DNA from: Cyclospora cayetanensis
Taxonomy: Eukaryota > Apicomplexa > Conoidasida > Eucoccidiorida > Eimeriidae
NCBI RefSeq assembly: GCF_002999335.1
Contig: NW_020312258.1
Coordinates: forward strand, 310,001 to 374,000
Direction of reading: 5' to 3'
Length of the DNA stretch: 64,000 bases
Shown in pieces: positions 1 to 11,895 of this stretch. The position numbers were made by a program, and so were the translations under genes. The notes under the pieces are model-generated. The model was given only the letters and a program-made list of their open reading frames with translations. It searched no databases and was not told where the DNA came from. Position 1 is the first letter of the stretch. Each line of letters opens with the position of its first letter.

Positions 1-3000
1 CGTCGAACCGTCTGCATGCACCGCTACTTTCTCCCACCGAGATCCAAAGACATTCAGCCCCATGCTGAAGATCTCGTTGTACATGAATCCCGCAAATATC
101 GAATGCAACGCCATCAAAAGAATCATGTACCTGCGAACATCCACACAGAAATCACCCTGGCAAAGGCTACTCCACTCACAGAAAGAGGCGGCCATAACCC
201 CCCACGCAACAAACACGCCAACGAGCGATTCCAACACACAACGCGTCAAATTCCACACATACAGATACACATACACAGATACACACAGATACACATATAC
301 AACACACAGAAACACATACACAGATACACACAGATACAGATACACAGATTCACACAAAAACACATACACACAGGTACACATACACAACACACAGCAACAC
401 ATACACAGATACACACAGAAACACATGTACAACACACAGATACACACAGAAACACATACACAGATACACACAGAGACACATACACAGATACGCACAGAAA
501 CACATACACAGATACACACATATGCACATGCACAACAAACAAATACACAAAGAAACACATACACAACACATAGATACACATGCACAACACACAGAGACAC
601 ATGCACAACACACAGATACACAAAGAAACACATACACAGATATACAAACAGGTATATAGAGCCTTCTACTGCGTGATTGGCACCACCAAGGTGTGTCGTT
701 ACAACACTCGCAGTCGGCGAATGGACAGAAATACTGCGAACGAGAAAGAGGAAAGCACAGGAGAGCCAACAATGGCGCAAAGCCTCGAGAAGAGATTTCG
801 AAAAAATCAACTAAGAAGAAGCCGAGAAAGCCTCCTGCAAGTCAGGGGAGGCATGCGATAGGTACAAGGCCGTCCTCTATTCTCCCCCCGAGCAGCTACT
901 CTCCTCACCTGGCATTCAGCAGCATAGCAACCATTTCATCCGAAACAGCCGTTTCTTTGCGCTTGAATACGAAGAGTGCAGCAGCCGCAACAAGCAGCAG
1001 CAGTCCATGACCAACATCACCAAACATAACTCCAAAAAGAAAAGGAAAAATGGCAGCCGCAAAAAAGGCAGGATTAGCCTCCCTGTAGCGAGCAATGCCA
1101 TATGTGTCAACAAGGCTTTGGAAGGGAGCCATGAAGCAAGTTGTCTTGAAGACAGTCGGCGGAAGAAAGCCTCCTGAGGATCCTCCCCCTCCCCCTCCCC
1201 CTTCAGCATCCCCGATGCGGCTCTCGGCATGCACCAGCAAGAATGCAGACGTATTCTGCAGACAAAAGACGCGCGCGAAGAAAAATGATGAACAGCCGAT
1301 TTTACTGCCTCTCGCATGCAAAAAGGGCGTGTGCGTGCCGTCCGCAGCAGCCGCCACAAGATTGAGAAGGGGCATCACGCAACCAGGAAGCGAGGTGCAC
1401 GTTTAAGACTTTTAAATCTTTGCCCTCACCTTTTCTGCAGCAACTTTCGCGAGAGTTTGTCTTAAGGTCCCTTCCTGCGCCTCCTGAAACCAACAGTCGG
1501 CTCGTAGGGTGGCATCTGAGAGGGCGAACAAGTTGAGTGCCGTGTAGACTGCCTTTTCGCGCAAGACAAACCTCTGCAGCTCCGTGATCAGAGGGCGTCG
1601 CCTTATGCCTGCAGCTGCAGCAGCTGCTGCTGTTGCGGCTGCATGCAAGTCGCCTTCTGCTGCTGCCGCGGCTGCTGCTGCAGCTGCAGCTGAAGCAATC
1701 AGCGGCATGTTCACGGCAGGCACAGGCTCTAGGAAAACGCCGACCTCATTGAGAAAGTACTCCTCGTAAGCTGCCGCTGCCGCTGCCTTATCCTGCAACA
1801 ACTGCTGCAGCTGCTGCTGTCGCTGCTGCGCCTCCTCCCCACTGCGCGGCCAGGTGTATGTACGGGCTCCCATGGCCGAGCAGACGCACTTCACCTGCAC
1901 AGCGAGCACGAACCGCAGACTGTAGGTACACCACAACAGTTCAGGGCGTCTCCCCATGACGGAATGGCGCTGTGAAGGTGGAGGGAGAGAGGGGGGAGCC
2001 ATACAGGCAGAGTAGAGAAGACAGAGTTAGACAGAAGACACACAGACAGAAAAAGAGAGAAAGAAACAGAGAGAGAGAATGAGAGACAGAAAAAGAGAGA
2101 AAGAAACAGGGAGAGAGAATGAGAGACAGAAAAAGAGAGAAAGAAATAGAGAGAAAAAGAGAAAGAAAAGAGAAGGAAAAAGAAAGAAAAAGAGAGAAAG
2201 AAAATTCAAGAAAGAGAAAGACTAGAAAAAGAAAGAGGAAGTCGGAGGGCATTCATGCTAGAAGGCGAGAAACAGAACCTTGAGAGAAGCAGTTCCCCCC
2301 CTGGAAGCGAGAAAAGAGAGTGCGATTGCACACGGAGAGGTAGAGAAAGAGAATTTGAGAGCGGAAGACATACGATGAGAGACGTTAGGAGGAGGCCAAA
2401 CAGAAAGTCCAACACACAGACAGACAGCGTCACACCATACAGATCGAGAAGGGAGCAGAGAGACAAACAGACAGGAGAGATGGATAGGCAAAAAGAAGGG
2501 ACGGAGAAACAGACATGCGGCGACACTGCGTAAAGATGCATGCACAGTCTGTGGGAGATAAATATACGCGTTTATACCTTTTCCATGAAGGCCGATCCTG
2601 TGGCTGCTCCCTGGAAGTAAGTGACGAACAAAGACTTGGGTTCCGTTGCGTTTGGCTACACACACGCAGGAGGTGAAAATCCTCGAAAATTGTAAAAAAC
2701 ACAGTCATGCAGTGAAAGACTCGCTCTCACCGAAGGCTCAGAGTCTTGTAAAAAATCTGAAGTGCGAAAAATTCGCTGACTCGGGCATGCATATACATAT
2801 ACATAGGAATACACGCCTCCCTCTTACGAGTCGTTGTTGATTGCCCCTTCCCCCCCCCCGCCAGAGAAAAAGCCGCCATTCTCAGCTCAGTGCACAACAT
2901 ACATGCGATGCAACTTCTTCTTCGTCGATTCTCTTGAAGTGTGTAAATGCGTTTCCTCGCGTTGTTCGGAATATTGCGCGGGCAAATCGCTCCTGCGTGC

Positions 3001-3329
3001 AGCGATTGCAAGTCTCGAATTCTGAATTACACGAGCCACGCCAAGCCTAAGCGATTGGAAGAGGCGCGAGATGCGTGCTCCTCTCAATCGCTCAGACGCA
3101 GCATCGCAACAGCCTCAGTCCCTTCCCAGAAACTTTTCAACAGCCCACATCCCCGCGTTGCAACAAATATTACCTGATCCTTTGCGAGCATGATACCAGC
3201 AACAGCAGAAAATACCAGACTGCTTAGCTCTCCTATTTCCAAAGAATACAATCCAGGGGCGAGGAGGTGCTTCGAGGCGGACTGTGGGAAGCCTTGATGA
3301 TGCTCTGATTGCTGCAATTCGGATTGCCA

Positions 3330-3363
<34 letters not shown>

Positions 3364-5631
3364 GGCTGATGAGCAGGACGCCGCCTCCTAGCGGAAGAAG
3401 AACTGCGCAGACACTCCAAACAAACAAAAACCGCAAGAGCTGCTGCAAACAACAAACCCTTCACACACACACGGAGATGGAGGGGGGAAAGAGAAGGGAG
3501 AAGGGGGGGAGCCTAGCGCGAGAGAGAAAGAGAAACAAAAAAAAAGAGAAACAAAGAAAAAGAGAAACAAAGAAAAAGAGAAACAAAGAAAAAAGAGAAA
3601 CAAAGAAAAAGAGAAACAAAGAAAAAGAGAGAGAAAGAGAAAGCCCTGGTTGCCGTTGCTCTCTCTGTCTCTATTCCTCTCTCTATTTCTCTCTCTATTT
3701 CTCTTTCGCTACGTATGTATTGGCATTTTCTTTGTGCAAGACTATGAACTGCTGCACGACTCCCCCCAACCCTAGCCACAAGCCTCTAGCGCGTTGCATT
3801 GCTGCCGAAATAGGTCGACCACGCCTCTCCTAAAGCCGCTGCTGCAGCAGCAGCAGCAGCAGCCGTTGCAGCAGCGCCAGTGACTCTGTACCGCGCGTGA
3901 GAGTCTGCTGTGACTGCTCTGGTAGTGTTGACTTGCTGCATCTGCTGCTGTCGCGTAAGAGTGGGGGTGCTGCTGCTGCTGCAGCAGCTGCTGCCTGCCG
4001 GTGCTGCAGCAGCAGGATCTGCTGCTAACCCTGGATCGACGTGCCAAGGGGATTGAAGAGAAGAGCGAAGCTGTGAAGCAGCAAAAGACACAATTTCCAA
4101 CTCCTCCTCCTGCAGCGCACAAGACGCAGCAGCACATGCAGCAGGCGAGTCAGACGGTCTGTATGTACAGCGAAAACGCAGCAGCAAACAGGCCGCATGC
4201 AGCCCACAATCCTTGGCAAACGCAGCAGCCAGCAGGAAGCGAGCAGGATCGTGCAACATAGGAGACACTCCTTGCTGCGCATGCATGCAACATAGGAGAC
4301 ACTCCTTGCCGCGCATGCACGCAACATAGGAGACACTCCTTGCCGCGCATGCATGCAACATAGGAGACACTCCTTGCTGCACATGCATGCAACACAGGAG
4401 ACACTCCTTGCTGCACATGCATGCAACATAGGAGACACTCCTTGCTGCGTATGCATGCAACATAGGACAGACTCCTTGCCGCGCATGCATGCAACATAGG
4501 ACAGAGGCGTCCGTCAAGACAGCAGCCAGCAACAGAGGCAGGAAAAGAAACAGCCATCGATCCACGAAAGTCTGCGCTTTTTTACGGCGGCACTCTTCTC
4601 GCGTTGCAGATCCTTGTTGTTCTGAGCAAACCGGAGAAACTGGCCATACACCTTGTTCAACATGTCTTCCACGCGATCCAGCATGTAAACTTGGGGCTTT
4701 GTTGCCACAGCAGCATCTGGTGCAACAGAAGCGACTCCGCCTGTAGCCTCCACGTCTGGAGCGTCTGCAGAGGCGGCAGCAGCCGCTACGACAGCAGCTG
4801 CAGCAGCATCTGCTGCTCTGTCTAAATCGGTTGCTAAGTCACAAAGACGAACTTCCGCAATGCTCTCTATCTGCTGAACTAGATAGCGAAGCATTCTTTC
4901 AAGCTCCTCTAGGCGCTGCAGCTGACGGCGGTATGCGCGAGACAGACTGTTTCCATTCATCTGCATGCAAACCATCGCCATCCGCATGCAGTGGCCATCC
5001 CAAAAGTGCTGTCAGGCTGTGCTGCAACGCTGCTGTTGCAGCACAGCCTGCCACGAGAAGCTTGCCTTGCTATGTTACAGCTACTAGCATGCGTGTGTCT
5101 GCAGCTTCAGAGGTGCAGGCGTTGTTGTTCTTCTAGAGAGAGAGAAAGAGAGTGTGAGGGAGTGAGAGAGAGAGAGAGGGAGAGAGAGAGGAAGAGAGGG
5201 AGATAGAGATACATAGAGAGAGATAGAGAGAGAGAGATAGAGAAAGAGATAGAGAGAGAGGGAGTGAGGGAGAGACAGACAGACAGAAAGACAGACAGAA
5301 AAACACACAGACAGACAGACAGACAGACACACACACACAGACAGAAAGACACACACACAGACAGACAGACAGAAATACAGAAAGATACACAGACACACAG
5401 AGAGAGAAAGAGGTGTCGAAAAGGGGATTTGCTTTAAACCCAGACAACCCTTACATCTTGAATCTGAACTTGCACTTTGCTGCCGATGGCAGTTATGAAG
5501 TCTTTGGCCCCTTCTTGAGGTAACACCAAAGTACCGTGTCTCATCGGCTGCAGCCACAGCACAGAATAAACGCCATTTCCTTCTTCCCGATTTGCAAAAA
5601 AACACTCTAACGCCAATTGTGCAGCTCCCAT
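1..5631 (-). CDS. V-type proton ATPase subunit a (V0 sector), 3' end beyond window
   Basis: Membrane subunit of the vacuolar H+-ATPase that forms the proton path and acidifies endomembrane compartments. Exons recognised from the family, on the minus strand: 5631-5455 (RHGTLVLP, then QIQD joined to MN), 4960-4586 (coiled coil with EELERMLRYL), 4109 to about 3800 (tentative, low complexity), an exon ending at 3174 (AVAGIMLAKDQ), 2992-2903 (FARAIFRTTRGNAF), 2655-2578 (SLFVTYFQG), 1894-1430 (KAVYTALNLF and RADCWF), 1255-909 (PPTVFKT, FPFLFGVMFGDVGHGLL, first membrane helices) and 130 to the edge (RYMILLMALHS, MYNEIFS). Phases agree at most joins; the borders around 3.2-4.1 kb are unresolved. The start is uncertain: ATG at 5631 or 5544. 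Ala/Gln runs interrupt the cytosolic half. Introns hold several arrays. The C-terminal membrane domain lies outside the window. Confidence 0.9.
240..660. repeat. CA-rich imperfect repeat (ACACAGATACACA type)
   Basis: About 420 bases of degenerate ACACAGAKACACAT units lie in the intron between the V-ATPase exons at 909 and 130. The long open frames through it are low-complexity artefacts (His/Thr on one strand, Cys/Val on the other). Confidence 0.9.
2027..2250. repeat. Purine-rich GAGAGAAAGA tract
   Basis: Interrupted GA/AAAG repeat in a V-ATPase intron, between the exons starting at 1894 and ending at 2578. It is polypyrimidine on the coding (minus) strand. Confidence 0.9.
3475..3720. repeat. 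Purine-rich AGAAACAAAGAAA tract with flanking CTCTCTATTTCT repeats
   Basis: A regular 13-base-type repeat (AAAGAGAAACAAAG) is followed by short TCTCTCTATTTC units, inside the V-ATPase intron upstream of the exon that ends at 3174. Confidence 0.85.
4255..4505. repeat. 34-bp tandem minisatellite containing GCATGCATGC
   Basis: About seven head-to-tail copies of a 34-base unit. Each has a constant half (GGAGACACTCCTTGC) and a half with GCATGCATGCAACA. Copies differ at a few bases (TGCGC/CGCGC/TGCAC). The array sits in the V-ATPase intron between the exons ending at 4586 and starting at 4109. It is not a CRISPR: there are no unique spacers. Confidence 0.9.
5135..5415. repeat. GAGA / CAGACAGA microsatellite
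   Basis: GA-rich repeat grading into ACAGACAGACAG and back, in the first V-ATPase intron between exons 5455 and 4960. Confidence 0.9.
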
Positions 5632-5849
5632 CACTTCCCCTGCCCCCTCCTCATATCTGCACATCCTGCGGCAACGGCTGAAAGCTCGTAAATCGCCACC
5701 TAAGTCCTCTTCCAAACACACGATGAATAAGATCTCAAACACGATTCCGACGGATTGCCATCAGACTGCAGACAACTTCTTCATTGACCCCTAAAATCCG
5801 TCTTGAACGCAACCCTTTCGCACAAGAAGCCTCCCTCCTCCTGACCTCC

Positions 5850-7098
5850 TCCTTCTTCCCCTCTCACCTCCGATCTGAAGACACCCATTTTCGAAGGAAG
5901 GCAGGTGCTTGCTTGCCGCTTGCTGACGCCGCTTGTCGCTGCTCACAGCCAGCGGCGAAAAGGGCTGCGTGCAGCCTCGCCAGCTCCTGCTGCAGGGGCG
6001 GCGGTGTGTCTGTACAGCCGCCAAGACTGCTGGCTCTCTCTCGCTACGAGCCTGCAGCTGCAACAAGTTCTCCCTCTACAAAGGGCGAAATCTTCGCGGC
6101 TGCAGTGCGTCGTGCAGGGCGGCCATGGCTGCAAGCGTTGCTCCTGCTGCTGCTGCCGCTGCTGTTGCTGCTGCTGTTGCTGCTGCAGTGACACCCAGCG
6201 ACAGCAGCAGCAGCAAAGCCGACTCATAGAGTCCCTTTTCAGCGAGGAAAATCGCCCCGAAAGGTGCAACTGAAGGCAGCCGCAAATCCGCTTCGAGCAG
6301 CAAGTTTCACGCCTCTCTAGGCCCCTTACCGCGGGAGTTCTTCATCTATTGCCACGAAGGCTGCGACAAATGAGACGATGAGAGAAAGCCAACGGCTCTA
6401 ATAAATAGAAATAAATGCTAAATTTCCTTTCTGCCGGCTGCGTGTGAGGCTGCTGCAGCTCGCTTCAGACACGCGAGGAGGCGCTGCAACAGCGCATACT
6501 GCTGCTGCTGCTGCGGCTGCTATGAGGAGGAGGCAGCGGCAGCAGCAGCAGCCTCCTTAGCTCAAAAAGCCCCACTGTAGCATCACTTCTGCATTCCTGC
6601 CTACTTTTTGTTTCAAACGCGCTACAAAAACAGTATCTGCACCCTAACTCTTCGAGTGTCTGGACGGCCCCCTCCACAACCACTTGCCGCGCTGCCGAGT
6701 TGAAGACAGCAGCTTGGCAGACACCCCTGACAAGAGTTCTTTATGGCGGCGCATCCTTCAGCAGCACTGCGAGTTCTTCCTTCTCGCTGCCACTAGACAG
6801 CAGCAGGAGCCGCACACGGGCAAACAGACGGAAAGACACACGCACACACACGCACAGGCACACGCATACATGCACATGTACACGTACATGCAACACGCCT
6901 CAGTAATCAACTGCAGCCACAACAGCGACGCCACAGCGCGTAGAGGGGCCCTTTGCTGCGAGTCGCTTCACGCCTGAGCCGCACTGTATACCCCTTCTTC
7001 TTCTGCCAACCCGTGGGCTCTGCCTGCCTCTCCGCAGCAGCAAACAGCTCGCCGTCGTTGCCATACGCTGGGAGTTCAGCAACAATTCGCATTAACAT
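5850..7098 (-). CDS. Possible unidentified gene (exon structure unresolved)
   Basis: No family recognised. Evidence for coding on the minus strand is indirect: CAG triplet runs lie on this strand at about 6130-6200 and 6500-6540, as on the coding strand of other genes here. Several open stretches also have protein-like composition: around 7098-6960 ([25 protein letters not shown]), 6715-6590 ([10 protein letters not shown]) and 6300-6090 ([17 protein letters not shown] followed by an Ala run). I could not link them with phase-consistent splice sites. Its 5' side would collide with the PSMA1 start at 7110, so the true start may lie elsewhere or transcription may overlap. It could be a pseudogene or non-coding. 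Confidence 0.3.
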
Positions 7099-7109
7099 CA
7101 GCAGCCAGA

Positions 7110-9970
7110 ATGTATCGAAATCTGTACGACACGGACTGTATCACATGGTCTCCCCAGGGTCGTGTTTTCCAAGTTGAATACGCGAAACAGGCAGTCACTC
7201 AAGGCACCTGTTGCGTCGGGCTTAGATCGAACTCGCATGTGGTGAGTGGCCGTTGACATGAAACCAGCGCCTCATTGGAGTGCATGCATCGTCGCTGCCA
7301 CGTGCTCTTAGTCGGCTGTGCAGTCCGCTTCCGAAGGATGGGGCGAAGCTGGCGGGGAGGGGAGAGTTGCGTCGCTGTAGGCGTAAACGGGGGAGGTAGA
7401 GCGGCAGAACCCCCCGATGCGATGCATGCATGCGTGCATCGATGCAACACGCATGCAGACAGACACACAGACAACTGCGAGAGTCGTTCCCCATTGCACG
7501 CGCAGAAGTGGAGGCGTCTTATTGGCTGCAGTGTTCAGACAGCGTCGCATGCGTGCAGGTTTTATGCTCCTTGAAAAAAAGCCCTTCAAAACTGGCAGGG
7601 CACCAGCAAAAGTTATTTTGCATCGACGACCACATAGGCGTTGCCATCTCGGGAATTACTGCCGATGCCAGTAAGTTTGCTCCTCCCGACGCTCAAGTAT
7701 TTTTGCCCTTCGAGCACGGGAGCGATGAGGCCTCTTCTCCATACCGCCCCGCGTAAATAAGGCTTCCTCGCTGCCCTCTTCCTCCCCCACGAAAGCGAGG
7801 CAGCTCGAAGAGAAGAACGGCTTCTGCCCCCTCTTCTCCCACAAAAAAGAACGCTGCAGTCAGCACACAGAGCTCGTGGCGAGAAGAGGGCTCTGCTGGA
7901 GTCGTTTGTTCGCTGCAGAGGTGCTGTGTGAGATAATGAGGAACGCCTGTCTCCAGCACAAGTTCACGTACGACACAGAGAAGCCTGCGGCCAGACTCGC
8001 TCTCCTCGTTGCAGACAGTAAGAAGAGTGTCGCAAAGTTTGATCCTTTCAGCAGGAGTCCACCTAAGACATTCCTCGATCCGTCTCTTCTCTTCTTGACA
8101 GATCCATGCAGTCTCTCGTTCCTGGTGTATACGCTTGCACGCGCAACCCCTGTCGAGCTCCCGAGTCTCGTGGGAAGGCTTCAACTGTAGCTCGACGCGC
8201 TTCAAATACACATCCGCCAAGGCACACATGCAGGCTTCCTTCGCCTCTGCCCTTCTCTGCATGCAGAATGCCAAAACAACACGCAGCGCAGCGGAAAAAG
8301 ACCCTATGGGGTCGGTCTGCTCATCGCTGCATGCGACTCCTCTGGCCCCCGCCTTTTTGAGAACTGCCCATCCGGCAATTATTACGAATACAACGTGCGT
8401 CCATCTCATGACATGCCCACCGACACATACACATGCATATATATAAGTACATATATGTACATATATGTGTATATATATGTATATATGTGTATATATATGT
8501 ATATATGTATATATGTGTATATATATGTATATGTACATATATGTATGTGTATATACACCCCGCAAGCCAAGAGAGGCCACTTCATATACGCGCCCTTGGG
8601 GGGAACACCTCGCGGGTGTAATATCAGTTTTTGCGACTCCGTAAATACCCTTCGCACTGTATGCACACGCAGCAGCAACAAAGCCAAGAATCTAAAGCCT
8701 ACCTAATCCAGTGTCAGACTGCGTCTCGCGCAGGCAATCGCTTTTGGAGCACGATCACAGGCCTCCAAGACGTATCTCGAAAGACACTTCGAAACCTTTA
8801 GCAACGGTATGCCCAACACACCCTCACGTGCCCATGAACAAGCTTCTTAAGGCCTAAGTGCTTTCCTGCAGGGGACCAATAGCGATGCAGAGGCTTAAGG
8901 AGCGATCCTGGGAAGTAGGCATGCACGCATGCATCTGTGTGTGTGTTTGAGTGCATGCATGTGTGTGCATGTGCGTGTGTGTGTATGTGAGGGAGTGCAT
9001 GCATGCATGTGTGTGTGTGTATGTGAGGGAGTGCATGCATGTGTGTGTGTGTGTGTTTGAGTGCATGCACGCATGCATCTGTGTGTGCGTTCTTGCATGC
9101 ATGCATGTGTGCGTGTGTGTGTATGTGAGGGAGTGCATGCATGCTTGTGTGTGTGTGTATGTGTGTGTGTGTGAGTGCATGCATGTGTGTGTGTGTGTTT
9201 GAGTGCATGCATGCATGCATGTGTGTGTGTGTATGTGTGTGTGTGTGAGTGCATGCATGTGTGTGTGTGTGTTTGAGTGCATGCATGCATGCATGTGTGT
9301 GTGTGCGTTCTTGCATGCATGCATGTGTGTGTGTGCGTGCCTACTGCACCTATTTCCGATGGCTGAAGGCCACCGAAGCTTTAAGCTTTGAGGGCTTGCG
9401 CTTTGTGCCTTGTGTGTGTCGCAGCAACTGTGGAGGAGCTGCTTCTCCATGGCGCAAAGGCGTTGAAGGCTTCCATGGCTGCCGATACGGAGTGCGCTGC
9501 TGCTACTGCTGTTTTTTTTTTCGTCACAAAAGGGGTTTACTGGCAGGCCACAAGTGTCGCTCGAGGGGTCTGTGCAGCCGCGTGCGAGCATGCAACGAGT
9601 GTCTCGCGTCTCGTGCCTTTTAAGGGCTTTTTGTATTGCTACTGGGGTGCCTGCAGGCTGACGGCTGATTGCCTGTGCGTTGGTATTGTCGGCTGCGGAC
9701 AGCCTTGGCGGGGTGAGCCTCTGAAAGTGTCTGTATTCTAGCTGCACGCTGCAGAGAGCGCGAGCTGGAAGGGCCTATACCGTGAGGAATTTGATGTCTT
9801 GAGTTTGCGCTTCAGAGCTGACTGGGGAGGAGCTGCAGACTCTTGTCGATCGTCTGTCGGTGCGTTTGGGGGTATCGAGAAGAGGGGGTTCTGCTTCGCA
9901 CGGTGCTGACACGTTGACGCCTCCAGATGGAATGTTTTACCCCTCGCGCGTAAGAAAGCTTGCAGGTTGA
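7110..9970 (+). CDS. PSMA1: Proteasome subunit alpha (PSMA1 type, alpha-6)
   Basis: Structural alpha-ring subunit of the 20S proteasome. Eight exons with fully consistent phases: 7110-7241, 7559-7670, 7919-8017, 8267-8394, 8734-8806, 9425-9491, 9657-9712 and 9816-9970, giving 273 aa against about 263 in the human protein. The start MYRNLYDTD with [13 protein letters not shown] is the alpha-subunit N-terminal signature. The [38 protein letters not shown] and [14 protein letters not shown] blocks follow in family order. The C-terminal exon ([13 protein letters not shown]) ends in a divergent tail rather than the usual acidic one. Introns 4 and 5 hold TA-rich and TG/TGCATGC arrays; the exons have no homopolymer runs. 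Confidence 0.95.
8425..8560. repeat. GTATATATGTATA microsatellite
   Basis: Alternating TATATGTATA units in PSMA1 intron 4 (8395-8733). It has no coding meaning in either direction. Confidence 0.9.
8925..9345. repeat. TG-rich minisatellite with interspersed TGCATGCATG
   Basis: Tracts of (TG)n and TGTATGTGAGGGAG alternate with GTGCATGCATG. Higher-order units of roughly 50-60 bases recur across PSMA1 intron 5. Open frames on both strands (His/Thr or Cys/Val) are repeat artefacts. Confidence 0.9.
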
Positions 9971-11046
9971 GGTTCTTAGTGTTTGGCCTTGTGGTGATGT
10001 GTTCTTTGTGCGCACAGAGTGCGGAGGCTGGGGCTGAAGGTGCCCCCATGGTCGTAGAGACACCTGAATGAGAGCCTACCTGCCTATTAGGGTTAAGAGT
10101 GTAACTTCAACCCCTGCAATGTGGGCGTCAAACGTGTCGCTCGTAGGAAGCAGCAGTTGGAGTGTCTCGGCAGAAGAGTCGCCGCACGCTGGTAGAATAC
10201 TCGCAAAACAGAGCGTCTACGGTAGTTCTGAGGATGCAACCAACATGCGGAATAGCGAGTCAACGCTATGTGCACTTTACGTACAGAAGGGGTAGCCTGA
10301 GCCTAAAGCCGTCATAATTCATTACGCAAACTATCAAAAAATGCTGTCGGACTTGAGACTGGTGTCACTAAATGGCATTTCGGCTAGCTGCTGCTCAGCT
10401 GGGCAAGGTGCAGCCACACTTAGAGGGGTGCATGCTTGCTTCAGAACGCAAAACAACGCCCTGGAGGGGTTAGTTCCAGGCGACACTCCAGGCTGCGAAG
10501 AAACAGTTCTCAAGGATGATGTGAGGATGGACGCGCGCGACTGCTCTCCTCCTTAAGCTGTCAATTTATTGGTTGCGTGGCACTAGTTTTGGGCTGCTAC
10601 GAATGGGGAGGAGGGGGGAGACTCGTGCGCGCGAGTTAGGCTCTACGGCTAGAAGGCCATAAACAACGTGAGATAGCGAGGCAGTCGGTGTATGTACATG
10701 CATATATGCAGAAACGCTGGTGGGCCCTGCTGGTGCTGCCGTCGGTAACTGGCAGAATTAAGAGCTCTTTTAAAAACTTTTGGGCATGGGGGTTCTAAAG
10801 AGATGACTTCTTTCTGACATGGAAAGGGCGAATACGCAACAGCGTCTCCTTAGAGAAGGAGGCGAAGGCGCAGTGTTTTGCACGGAACTGAAGATTCTGC
10901 TGGGGGCTGTGGGCTTCTTCTGGCTCCCCGAGGCAGCCTTTCATTGTCTTCTTTTGGTGCTGCCGCCTCTAGAGCGCACATTTTCAGCGGTTTAATGTTT
11001 TTTTCCGCTTCAAGAGCTTAGGACTGGGGTATGGACAGCAGAGAAG
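9971..11046. other. Intergenic stretch without a recognised gene
   Basis: Between the PSMA1 stop and the next start. Short open frames (10068-10295, 10341-10556) have no family-like composition. A CATATATGCAG near 10698 is the only repeat-like motif. Repeat content drops sharply here, marking the start of a repeat-poor segment. Confidence 0.6.
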
Positions 11047-11895
11047 ATGGGGAAGGCGTCGAAGGCGCGAAAGCGCAAGGGACGACAGGGGCACCTCAAG
11101 GCGAACGCCATGGACGAGGATGCACCACAGAAGGGCAAACTTCAGGCAAAATCTCAGGTGAAAATATACACTATTTTCAAGGAGATCAGGGGATCTAGAA
11201 CCTAGGATTACGAGCTTCGGATAGGGCGAAGGCTCCTTTGCGCCTTCTCATGAGTTCCAGTTTCTGCGCTTCGTGGCTTCAGAGATGCAATACACCCCAG
11301 TTGCAGAGCATACGTTTTCGATGCTTTGCGTGCTGTATGCAGGAAGTTGAAACGGAGGCAGACAACGACTCGAGCCACAGTATTTTCAAGGTGCGCCAGC
11401 TGGCCCCTCTCTCTCTCTCCGCGTGTTATTTGAACTCCGATGCTTGTCTTATTTAGCCCCGATGCTTGTGTTATTCAAACCCCGATGCTTGTCTCTATCT
11501 CTTCGCGAATAAGTGCTCGCTGCTGCGTGTAGCAATTTTTCTCATCGCGCTCCTTCTGAATCTCATCGTTATGCCAATCTGGCAAACCTACCGCCTCCGC
11601 CCGGCATGCAGTTGTTTTGCCCTTTTCTGTGCGGATCTGCTGACCTTTGGTTTTGTAGCGCCAGGCTGCGGAATGGAAGGCCATGAAGCAGCAGGTCGCC
11701 GCACTCAAACAGCGAAAGCGGAAACTGAGGAAGAAGCTCCCTAAAGAAGCTATGGAGAAAAGAGAAATCAACAAGACCATCAAGCGTCTGCTTCATGAGA
11801 CCATGCAGAAACATGAAGCAGAACTCAAGGAACATGGCCTGCAAAAGAAAATGCAAACCGATATCTCAGAGGAGGACCTCGACATCGATCAGTGA
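11047..11895 (+). CDS. Small basic coiled-coil protein, probably nuclear
   Basis: Three exons in phase 0: 11047-11157, 11343-11390 and 11665-11895, giving 129 aa. The N-terminus is Lys/Arg-rich (GKASKARKRKGRQG), typical of a nuclear or nucleolar signal. Exon 3 begins AAEWKAMKQQVAALKQRKRKL and forms one long charged helix to about residue 115, ending with an acidic DISEEDLDID tail. The pattern resembles small ribosome-biogenesis factors, but I do not recognise the family. Introns have standard GT...AG ends (CAG|GTGAAA, AAG|GTGCGC). There are no homopolymer insertions, in keeping with its repeat-poor surroundings. Confidence 0.8.

Noticed and set aside
16..676. Long open frames on both strands (His/Thr-rich, Cys/Val-rich)
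   Set aside because: They only translate the CA-rich repeat in a V-ATPase intron; the true exon is 1-130 on the minus strand.
4255..4505. Regular repeat array resembling a CRISPR
   Set aside because: Units are contiguous tandem copies without unique spacers, within an intron of a eukaryotic gene.
8798..9747. 297-aa minus-strand frame rich in HTHTHACMH
   Set aside because: It is a reading of the TG/TGCATGC array and antisense to PSMA1 exons.
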